Source of the DNA: Burkholderia gladioli
GTDB taxonomy: Bacteria; Pseudomonadota; Gammaproteobacteria; Burkholderiales; Burkholderiaceae
Direction of reading: 5' to 3'
Assembly (NCBI RefSeq): GCF_000959725.1
Contig: NZ_CP009323.1
Coordinates: 310,001 to 374,000, forward strand
Length of the DNA stretch: 64,000 nt
Of this stretch, positions 57,713 through 64,000 are shown one piece after another (position 1 is the first letter of the stretch; every line of letters begins with the position of its first letter). The notes under the pieces are model-generated. The model had not been told where the DNA came from. It worked only from the letters and a program-made list of their open reading frames with translations, and searched no databases. The position numbers and the translations under genes are program-made.

Positions 57713-58717
57713 TCAGGCAAGGATGCCCGACTCGGCCGGCTTGCCGGCTTTCGCGGCCTTGGCGGCCTGCTTGTGCTTCTCGTCGCGCTCGGGACATTCG
57801 GGCTCGCGATAGTCGCGGTCGAGCTTTTCGACCAGGAAGTCGACGAAGGAGCGCACCGCCGGCGGCATACCCTGGCGCGACACGAACACCGCGTAGAGCT
57901 GCGGCACCGGCAAGGTCCAACCCGGCATCACCGGCGACAACTGCCCCGCGCGCAGCGCGCCGCCATACATCATCTCCGGCAGCGCGGCGATTCCGACCCC
58001 GTCGAGCACGGCCTCGCGGATCGTCATCAGGTCGGCCGTCACCAGCCGCGGCTCGTGCTCGTGCACATGGCGCGTGCCGTCGGGCGCGATCAGGTTGAAC
58101 ACGTGGCGGCCGTCGCCCGAGGGCGTGTCGAGCGTCTCGAAGCGCACCAGGTCGTCGGGCACCAGCGGCGGCGCATTCTGCCCCAGCAGGCTCGGCGAGC
58201 CGACCAGCATCTGCTCGGTGCGCCAGAGCGGCCGCACCACGATATTGGCATTCTCGGGCGGCTCGGAGCGCACCCGCAGCGCGATGTCGATCGAATCCTC
58301 GAACAGGTCGATCACCTGGTTCGTCACGCGGACCTGGACGCGGACCTCGGGATATCGACGGAGGAATTCGGGCAGCAGCCGCGACATCATGGTCTGCGAC
58401 AGCGTGACCGGCACGCTGACGCGCACCGTGCCGCGCGGCGAGGCCCGCAACTGCTGCACCGCGTTCATCGCCGCCTGCGCCTCGGCCAGCATCGCCTGGC
58501 AGTGCTGGTAGAACAACTGTCCCGCCTCGGTCAGCGCCAGCTTGCGCGTCGAGCGCTGCAGCAGGCGCACGCCGAGCGTCGCCTCAAGCTCGGTCAGCCG
58601 CCGCGAGAGGCGCGATTTCGAGATTCCCAGGACACGCTCGGCAGCCGAAAAACCACCGTGCTCGACGACCTGCGAGAAGTACATCAGGTCGTTCAGATTG
58701 TGTGCGTCGATATTCAT
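57713..58717 (-). CDS. LysR-family transcriptional regulator
   Basis: 334 residues. N-terminal winged helix (LNDLMYFSQVVEHGGFSAAE, then RVLGISKSRLSRRLTELE) and LysR substrate-binding domain (about 95-300). An Ala/Lys-rich tail of about 25 residues ends the protein. It diverges from a pirin gene with a 112-base gap, the classic arrangement in which the regulator controls its neighbour. Confidence 0.92.
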   Translation of the reverse strand: MNIDAHNLNDLMYFSQVVEHGGFSAAERVLGISKSRLSRRLTELEATLGVRLLQRSTRKLALTEAGQLFYQHCQAMLAEAQAAMNAVQQLRASPRGTVRVSVPVTLSQTMMSRLLPEFLRRYPEVRVQVRVTNQVIDLFEDSIDIALRVRSEPPENANIVVRPLWRTEQMLVGSPSLLGQNAPPLVPDDLVRFETLDTPSGDGRHVFNLIAPDGTRHVHEHEPRLVTADLMTIREAVLDGVGIAALPEMMYGGALRAGQLSPVMPGWTLPVPQLYAVFVSRQGMPPAVRSFVDFLVEKLDRDYREPECPERDEKHKQAAKAAKAGKPAESGILA

Positions 58718-58829
58718 TTCATCGTTCCAATTGCAGAACGATCCATTGCGGATCGCGCGGAAGTAATCCGCTGGCCGATCCATATAATAACTTTGACTTC
58801 GCTCAATCGATCATTCAGGAAAATATACG

Positions 58830-59702
58830 ATGCCCGTATCGCGCTCGATCCAGCGCGTCTATCCGTCATTACGGGCGACGGAAGGCGCCGGTTTCCAGGT
58901 TCATCGCCCGTTCCCCACACGGCTGCTGGCCGACTTCGACCCGTTCCTGCTGCTCGACGAAATGGGGCCGGTGGAGTACGCGCCCGGCACGGCCCGCGGC
59001 GCGCCCGATCATCCGCATCGCGGCTTCGAAACCGTGACCTACATCCTCGAGGGACATTTCCGTCATCGCGATTCGGCGGGCCATAGCGGCGAATTACGCG
59101 CCGGCGACGTGCAGTGGATGACGGCCGGCTCGGGGCTGATTCACAGCGAAATGCCCGATCCCGAATTCGCGGCAACCGGTGGTCGCGCGCACGGCTTCCA
59201 GCTGTGGGTGAACCTGCGCCGTGCCGACAAGAAACTCACGCCGCGCTACCAGGAGATCGCCTCGGCCGATATCCCGCGCGTGCTGTCCGAGGACGGCCGC
59301 GGCAGCATCAGGGTGATCGCCGGCGAGGCCTTCGGCGCCAGGGCCGCGGTCGAGACGCAGACGCCGCTCGTCTACCTGCATCTGTCCTTGCAGCCCGAGG
59401 CGCGGCTCGCCGTGCCGGTGCCGCGCGAATTCCGCGTGTTCGCCTACCCGATCGCCGGCGCCGGCCACTATGGCGCGAGCCGGCAGGTCAGCGGCCCGCA
59501 GCAGATGATCGTGTTCGAGAACGACGGCGACACGGTCGAGATCGCCGCCGGCGATGCGCCGCTCGAGGTGCTGCTGCTCGGCGGCCAGCCGATCGGCGAG
59601 CCGATCGTGCGCTACGGCCCCTTCGTGATGAACACCGAGCAGGACATCCTCGATGCGGTCGCCGATTACCAGGCCGGCCGGATGGGCCGGATCTGCCGCT
59701 GA
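58830..59702 (+). CDS. Pirin-family bicupin protein
   Basis: 290 residues. The N-terminal cupin has the metal ligands His61, His63, His105 and Glu107 (DHPHRGFETVTYILEG, GSGLIHSEMP), as in quercetinase-active YhhW; a C-terminal pirin domain follows (about 180-285). Pirins are cytosolic; roles range from quercetin oxidation to stress. The LysR gene diverging from it is the likely regulator. Confidence 0.9.
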   Translation: MPVSRSIQRVYPSLRATEGAGFQVHRPFPTRLLADFDPFLLLDEMGPVEYAPGTARGAPDHPHRGFETVTYILEGHFRHRDSAGHSGELRAGDVQWMTAGSGLIHSEMPDPEFAATGGRAHGFQLWVNLRRADKKLTPRYQEIASADIPRVLSEDGRGSIRVIAGEAFGARAAVETQTPLVYLHLSLQPEARLAVPVPREFRVFAYPIAGAGHYGASRQVSGPQQMIVFENDGDTVEIAAGDAPLEVLLLGGQPIGEPIVRYGPFVMNTEQDILDAVADYQAGRMGRICR

Positions 59703-59783
59703 GTCCGGACGTCGCCCGGGAATTGCGTCAAAATGCAGGCTTCTTGCGGCTGAGCGCCGCGTCGACCGAAGGAAGCCCCTGCC

Positions 59784-60269
59784 TTGAATTTTGAACACCT
59801 GATCCAGATCAACGCGTCGGACAACCCGATGTTGCCGACGCTGACCCGCGAGCAACTCTGGGAAGGCCTCGTGCTGCGTGCCGAACAGCCGCAACTGTTC
59901 GTGATCGGGCTCGACAGCTGCGAGATCCAGTCGCGCACCGACACCGTGCTCGAGCGCGAACTGCACTTCGGCCAGGCAACGATTCGCGACCGCGTAACCT
60001 TCACGCCGAACCACCAGGTCCGCTACGACATCCATGCCGCCGACGGCGAGATCGGCGGCTCGCTGACCATGACCATCGAGGAGCGCGCCGACGCCGAGCT
60101 GTTCCTGCGCTTCGAGTACCGCACCACCCTGCCCGAGACGGCCGACAGCGAGGACGCGCGGCAGACCCAGGGGATCGTCAAGGAAGCCTATCGCACCGCC
60201 GATATCGACACGGTTCGCCTGATCCGCGAATACGCGCAAGGCCGGCGCGACCCCGATCCCCTGCACTGA
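59784..60269 (+). CDS. SRPBCC/DUF1857 family protein
   Basis: 161 residues starting at TTG 59784 (LNFEHLIQINASDNPMLPTL) with GAAGGAAG upstream. The sequence LTREQLWEGLVLRAEQP and the later alternating hydrophobic pattern fit the DUF1857 branch of the START/SRPBCC fold, a hydrophobic pocket of unknown ligand. It follows the pirin gene by 81 bases on the same strand. Confidence 0.75.
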   Translation: MNFEHLIQINASDNPMLPTLTREQLWEGLVLRAEQPQLFVIGLDSCEIQSRTDTVLERELHFGQATIRDRVTFTPNHQVRYDIHAADGEIGGSLTMTIEERADAELFLRFEYRTTLPETADSEDARQTQGIVKEAYRTADIDTVRLIREYAQGRRDPDPLH

Positions 60270-60363
60270 AGACCCACTTCCGGCGGCCTTGCGCGGGCCG
60301 CCGGCGCACTTTATCAAAAGCTATCGAAGTTCAAGTTCCGATCAAAAATCATCGCTGGTAAAT

Positions 60364-60382
60364 GGGAATAATTATCATTTAG
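60364..60382 (-). promoter_or_regulatory. Fur box upstream of hemP
   Basis: The minus strand reads CTAAATGATAATTATTCCC, 13 of 19 matches to the Fur consensus with a perfect ATGATAAT core. It ends 41 bases before the hemP ATG. Confidence 0.7.
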
Positions 60383-60423
60383 AATTCATTCCATCGACAC
60401 ACCACTGATTCACCGCCAACCGA

Positions 60424-60666
60424 ATGACCGAACTCATGCGCCCTTCCACGCTTACCCTGCGCCGCACCAGCAGCGCGGCTCCCGGCGGCCGGACGAAAGT
60501 CGCGGCTGTCACGAAGGCGGAATCCGCGGACAGCGCGGATTCGAATCAGCGGGTCGTGTTCAGCGACACACTGCTGCAAGGTCGGACCCATGTCTCGATC
60601 ATGCACAACGGCGAGACCTACCAGCTGCGCGCCACGCGATTGGGCAAGCTGATCCTGACGAAGTAA
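60424..60666 (+). CDS. hemP: Hemin uptake protein HemP
   Basis: 80 residues. The C-terminal half (LLQGRTHVSIMHNGETYQLR, then ATRLGKLILTK) is the HemP signature; the N-terminal half is Ser/Ala-rich and variable. In Burkholderia-type bacteria HemP is needed for heme uptake and acts as an activator of heme genes. A Fur box precedes it. ATG 60436 is an alternative start. Confidence 0.93.
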   Translation: MTELMRPSTLTLRRTSSAAPGGRTKVAAVTKAESADSADSNQRVVFSDTLLQGRTHVSIMHNGETYQLRATRLGKLILTK

Positions 60667-60679
60667 GTACCGAGTATTG

Positions 60680-60803
60680 TGGGGACCACCTCCCTGAGAG
60701 GTGTTGGGCACTAGCCAGCCGTAACGGCTTGCACGCGAGATCTAGACCCCTTCGTGCAACCACACTCAAGCAGCCGTTACAGCAAGCCAAGCCATTTTTT
60801 TGG
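60680..60803 (+). ncRNA. Candidate structured RNA downstream of hemP
   Basis: Three pairings are visible: CACCTC/GAGGTG with a CCTGA loop (60687-60703); GTAACGGCT (60721-60729) with AGCCGTTAC (60772-60780); and, inside it, TGCACG/CGTGCA (60730-60758). A T7 run lies at 60797-60803. It follows Fur-controlled hemP, so it could be a 3'UTR-derived or independent low-iron sRNA. The loop carries CTCCC, able to pair with ribosome sites. Confidence 0.45.
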
Positions 60804-60823
60804 TTCTCATGCAGATAGACGAA

Positions 60824-60857
60824 AGCGACGTGCCTGACGGGCACGTCGCTTTTTTCA
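60824..60857. terminator. Terminator between hemP region and the GlcG/HbpS-like gene
   Basis: AAAGCGACGTGCC-TGAC-GGGCACGTCGCTTTTTT, a 13-bp stem with T6 on plus and a T-rich stem end on minus. Confidence 0.92.
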
Positions 60858-60907
60858 TGCGGGCTGAAAACGTGCGGGGTACCGCGGGGACGCCTGCCGG
60901 AACTTGA

Positions 60908-61315
60908 TCAGGCCGCCGTCAGCGCGGCGATGCCGGCCCGCGCGACCTCGGAATCCTGCTCCGACTTCACGCCCGACACGCCGATCGAACCGAGCGATTC
61001 GCCGTCCAGCTGGATCACCACGCCGCCCTCGATCAGGCCCGTGAGCGGCGCGCTCAGGAAGGCGGTGCGCCCCTGCTTGATCACTTCCTCGTAGAGCTTG
61101 CCGTCGCGACGGCCGAGCGCGGCCACGCGGCCCTTGGCGAGCGCCATCTCGACCGTGCTCGGGGCCGCGCCGTCCATGCGGTTCAGGTAGAGGAGATGGG
61201 CGCCGTCGTCGTAGATCGGGATCGTGACGGCCCATTGATTGGCGGCCGCGTGCGCTTCCGCGGCGGCCGCCATGCGTTTGACATCGTCGCTGGTCAGTAC
61301 CGGCCTGGTTCTCAT
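60908..61315 (-). CDS. GlcG/HbpS-type (DUF336) protein
   Basis: 135 residues. The fold signatures are LTSDDVKRMAAAAEAHAAAN and ALAKGRVAALGRRDGKLYEE, with GGVVIQLDGESLGSIGVSG. Relatives bind or degrade heme (HbpS) or sit in glycolate operons (GlcG); genes here (hemP, ftr) make heme or iron the better guess. It lies 54 bases downstream of ftrD on the same strand. Confidence 0.85.
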   Translation of the reverse strand: MRTRPVLTSDDVKRMAAAAEAHAAANQWAVTIPIYDDGAHLLYLNRMDGAAPSTVEMALAKGRVAALGRRDGKLYEEVIKQGRTAFLSAPLTGLIEGGVVIQLDGESLGSIGVSGVKSEQDSEVARAGIAALTAA

Positions 61316-61369
61316 CGCGGCTTCTCGATGGCTGGTTCGCTGGGCCGACGATGATAACGCGCCGGCGTG

Positions 61370-62770
61370 TCAGAACACCCAGAACATCAGCCACCAGGCG
61401 CTGTCGACGATCGCCAGCGCGAGCGCGAAGCCGAGCATAGCGGCGAGCCGGCGCGGCCAGCTCGCGTAGCGCCCCGTCACGCGCCAGGCGAGCCACGCAC
61501 TCCAGAGATTCGAGCCGACCAGGATCGAGATGCGCACCGGCGAGGCCCAGTCGAGCGGCAGGTGCTCGGCGCGCAGCAGCGACAAGGTGGTGGCCGACAG
61601 GCCGAGGAACACGCCGGCGCCGGCCAGCGGGATCAGTGCCTGGGTCAGGTGGTGCAGGCGCACGCGCTCGAAACGCCCCAGCATCGCGGTGGTGGCCGAC
61701 AGCACGATTAGCAGCGCGGTGCCGTAGACCAGCCCGGTGCCGACGATGTAGGACACCACCAGGCCGCCGTCGAGCCAGGAAAACACGTCGTTCTGCTCGG
61801 GGTAATGCGTGAGCAGGAACCACGGCGCATTGGTCTCCAGGGGCCAGGTGATGTCATGGTCGATCAGCCAGCCGGCCAGCCATTGCTTGATGGTCACGAA
61901 CCAGGGGCTGGCGCTCCAGTGGAAGGCGCCGATCGCCACGCCGAGCAGGCCGTAGAGGATCAGCGCGGTATCCCAGGCGCTGGCCTGCGCGTCGCCGAGC
62001 TGTACCACTTCCTCGGACGGCGAGCGCATCGTCAGGGCGATCGCGTCGCGATGGCCGCTGCAGCGGCCGCACATATGGCAGGCTGCGGCGCCCTTCATGT
62101 TGCGCAGCGGCACCAGCGGCGCGCAGTTGATCGGGATCACGCGATGGCCATGCTCGCCCTGCGTGTAGGAGCGGCGCCAGGCTGCTTCGTCGACCTTGAA
62201 GCGCAGCGGCGCGAGCCGCGCGAGCAGCGCGAACACGCCGTTGACGGGGCACAGGTACTTGCACCAGACGCGTTTCTCGCGGCCGTAGAGCAGGCCGATC
62301 ACCATCGCGGCGAAGGTCGAGCCGCCCAGCACCAGCAGCACCGCGCGCGGATACTGGTAGACGCTGACCATCTGCCCGTAGATGGTGGTGATGCCGAAGG
62401 CGACGAAGGGCCAGCCGCCCCAGCGCATCCAGCGCGGGATGGCACGACCGCGCCCGAAGCGGCTGGCGAATTCGGCCAGCGCCCCTTCGGGACACAGCAC
62501 GCCGCACCAGACGCGCCCCAGCATCACCATCGACAGCAGCACGAAAGGCCACCAGATGCCCCAGAACACGAACTGCGCGGCCAGCGTCAGGTTGTTCCAG
62601 AGATGGGCGGTGTCGTCGGGCAGCGGCGTGAAGGCCGGCACCAGGATCAGGAACGCATAGACGGCCACCACCACCCACTGGATGCCGCGGATCAGCGCGC
62701 CATGGCGCTGCATCCAGTGGCCGGCCTCGGACAGCCGGCTCCAGCGCGCGCCGCCGACCGGCGTGCTCAT
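61370..62770 (-). CDS. ftrD: FtrD-like membrane polyferredoxin
   Basis: 466 residues, membrane spanning. Iron-sulfur motifs: WCGVLCPEGALAEF, WCKYLCPVNGVF and CHMCGRCSGH, as in NapH/FtrD proteins. In Bordetella and Burkholderia FtrABCD, FtrD is proposed to take electrons from iron oxidation by FtrB. Its ATG overlaps the ftrC stop by four bases. Confidence 0.88.
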   Translation of the reverse strand: MSTPVGGARWSRLSEAGHWMQRHGALIRGIQWVVVAVYAFLILVPAFTPLPDDTAHLWNNLTLAAQFVFWGIWWPFVLLSMVMLGRVWCGVLCPEGALAEFASRFGRGRAIPRWMRWGGWPFVAFGITTIYGQMVSVYQYPRAVLLVLGGSTFAAMVIGLLYGREKRVWCKYLCPVNGVFALLARLAPLRFKVDEAAWRRSYTQGEHGHRVIPINCAPLVPLRNMKGAAACHMCGRCSGHRDAIALTMRSPSEEVVQLGDAQASAWDTALILYGLLGVAIGAFHWSASPWFVTIKQWLAGWLIDHDITWPLETNAPWFLLTHYPEQNDVFSWLDGGLVVSYIVGTGLVYGTALLIVLSATTAMLGRFERVRLHHLTQALIPLAGAGVFLGLSATTLSLLRAEHLPLDWASPVRISILVGSNLWSAWLAWRVTGRYASWPRRLAAMLGFALALAIVDSAWWLMFWVF

Positions 62771-63609
62771 GCGGGCCGCCCCGCCGCTGCGGCCGGGCGG
62801 CGCGTCGCGAACTTCAGCAGCGTGTACACCACCGCCCAGTACAGTACGTAAGCCACCAGGTTGGTCAGCGCCGGATGCGCGCGATAGCCGGTCAAGGTGG
62901 CGACCAGCGAGCCAACCGTGCTCGAATCGTCGAGGATCGCCGAGGTATCCCACAGCTGCGAAATGCCGAGCGGCAGGATTTCCTTGTCGATCAGCTTGTC
63001 GACGCCGGCCTCGAACAGGCCCGCGCCGAGGAACAGCAGCATGATTTCCGTGACGCGGAAGAACAGCTGCCAGGAGAACACCTTGCCGCCAAGCTGCAGC
63101 ACATAGAAGGTCAGCAGCGCCAGCGCGAGGCCGATCACCACCGCCAGCACCTGGCCGCCGCCGACATGGCCGGTCTGGCCGAAGCCCAGGCCGTAGAGGA
63201 AGATCACCGTCTCGCTGCCCTCGCGCGCGATCGCGAGCGCGACCAGCACGGCCACGCCCCACCAGTTGGCGGTCCTGGTGGTTTCCTGCAGCGATTGCTC
63301 CATCTCGCGCTTGAGCGTGCGTCCATGCTTCTTCATCCAGATCACCATCTGCACGATCAGCACGCAGGCGACCAGCACCATCGCGGTCTGGAAATAGTCC
63401 TGTGCGTCGCCCGAGAGCACCTCGGTGAAGCCGACCAGCGCGGCGCCGAGCCCGAACGCCATCAGCAGCCCGGCGCCCACGCCGAGCCACAGATACGGCA
63501 GGCCGCGACGCGTCTCGGCATCGCCATTCTTCAGCCAGGCATAGAGGATGCCGACGACCAGCAGCGCCTCGACGCTCTCGCGCCAGACGATGAACATGAT
63601 TTGACCCAT
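62767..63609 (-). CDS. ftrC: FtrC, Ftr1-type iron permease
   Basis: 280 residues, seven membrane spans. Two REXXE iron-passage motifs: RESVE (residues 10-14) and REGSE further on in AIAREGSETVIFLYG. It takes oxidised iron across the inner membrane. Coupled by a four-base overlap to ftrD and 57 bases after ftrB. Confidence 0.93.
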   Translation of the reverse strand: MGQIMFIVWRESVEALLVVGILYAWLKNGDAETRRGLPYLWLGVGAGLLMAFGLGAALVGFTEVLSGDAQDYFQTAMVLVACVLIVQMVIWMKKHGRTLKREMEQSLQETTRTANWWGVAVLVALAIAREGSETVIFLYGLGFGQTGHVGGGQVLAVVIGLALALLTFYVLQLGGKVFSWQLFFRVTEIMLLFLGAGLFEAGVDKLIDKEILPLGISQLWDTSAILDDSSTVGSLVATLTGYRAHPALTNLVAYVLYWAVVYTLLKFATRRPAAAAGRPA

Positions 63610-63666
63610 TGAAACCTCCGTGTCCCGGCCGCGGCGGGACATCCGCGGCCGCACGATAAATCGGAA

Positions 63667-63999
63667 CTACTTCGCGACGATGACGCCTTGCGCCTGCTGG
63701 TGAAAATCGTCGAAGAACTTGTACTCGCCCGGCGACAGGGGCGCGATCACCACGAAGGACTCGGCGCCCGGCGCGAGCACCTTCTCCTTGCGCAGCTGGA
63801 CGCTCTCGAACTCGACGGCGCCGCGACCGGTGTTGCGAACCTCGATCTTGATGCGCTGGCCGGCCGGAACCTCGATGCGGGCCGGCTTGAGCACGCCGTC
63901 GGCCATCTCGAGCTGGAAGGTGGGCAGGTCGGCCGCCTGGGCCGCGCCGGCGAGCACCGCGGTGGCGAATGCGACGGCGAGAATCTTGGGGAATGTCAT
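63667..63999 (-). CDS. ftrB: FtrB, periplasmic cupredoxin-like ferroxidase
   Basis: 110 residues with a signal peptide (AVAFATAVLAGAAQAADL, cleavage near residue 22) and a short cupredoxin-like beta-domain (RIEVPAGQRIKIEVRNTGRG, ending PLSPGEYKFFDDFHQQAQGV). FtrB is thought to oxidise ferrous iron for FtrC. It lacks a typical Cys copper ligand but has His in DFHQ, usual for this subfamily. The ftrA (P19-type) gene would lie just past the window edge. Confidence 0.85.
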   Translation of the reverse strand: MTFPKILAVAFATAVLAGAAQAADLPTFQLEMADGVLKPARIEVPAGQRIKIEVRNTGRGAVEFESVQLRKEKVLAPGAESFVVIAPLSPGEYKFFDDFHQQAQGVIVAK

Positions 64000-64000
64000 T

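Overview
The window is a dense, high-GC chromosomal segment with short intergenic gaps. Its gene families (split hut operon with HutF/HutG, Puu/Spu polyamine genes, FtrABCD iron uptake, a Sec-less harpin-like protein behind an hrpII box, orphan PAAR) point to Burkholderia sensu stricto. The hrpII-box gene suggests the plant-associated glumae/gladioli/plantarii side of the genus. This is inferred from gene content and remembered families, not from a database search. No insertion sequence, prophage or CRISPR array was seen.

Layout. 1-2823: glnL(ntrB, partial)-glnA on minus and a rhodanese on plus. 2968-6863 (minus): CinA-like protein, EI24/CysZ-like membrane protein, sterol-desaturase-family hydroxylase and a secreted beta-propeller. 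6964-13072: hrpA helicase diverging from argA, then the iron-trafficking protein yggX and tRNA-Val(CAC). 13600-20877: a lipoprotein and a polyamine/GABA cluster (spuC, puuA, puuD versus puuR, puuC). 20965-29069: complete histidine-utilization operon hutH-C-U-D-I-F-G, with two HutC-type operators in front. 29527-34570: Sfp-type PPTase ending in a 9-bp tandem repeat, alpha/beta hydrolase, photolyase, alkB and a desaturase remnant. 34945-39941: gabD, then an RclA-like disulfide reductase, a DUF302 protein and an RclR-like AraC regulator. 40136-42586: a harpin-like lytic transglycosylase with a canonical hrpII promoter, then an islet (panE remnant, SUKH-L7/L12 fusion) ending at tRNA-Ser(GGA). 42664-44851: HD-domain protein, XRE regulator, orphan PAAR protein and a frameshifted gene. 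44895-49480: two-subunit sodium:solute symporter and acs. 49848-53231: DMT exporter, YqhA, class I fumarase. 53407-57357: bfr, murI, bfd, a 20-residue membrane micro-ORF, tonB-exbB-exbD. 57713-60666: LysR, pirin, SRPBCC protein, hemP. 60908-63999: GlcG/HbpS-like protein and ftrD-ftrC-ftrB.

Functional themes. Nitrogen: glnA/glnL, hut, puu and gabD all feed glutamate. Iron: Fur-box-like sites precede bfr, bfd and hemP; TonB-ExbBD and Ftr import; Bfr/Bfd store and release. Acetate: symporter plus acs. The most interesting items are the hrpII-driven harpin-transglycosylase, the rcl-like redox module with a DUF302 partner, one palindromic -10 element apparently giving leaderless mRNAs for both hrpA and argA, the micro-ORF between bfd and tonB, and a structured RNA candidate downstream of hemP.
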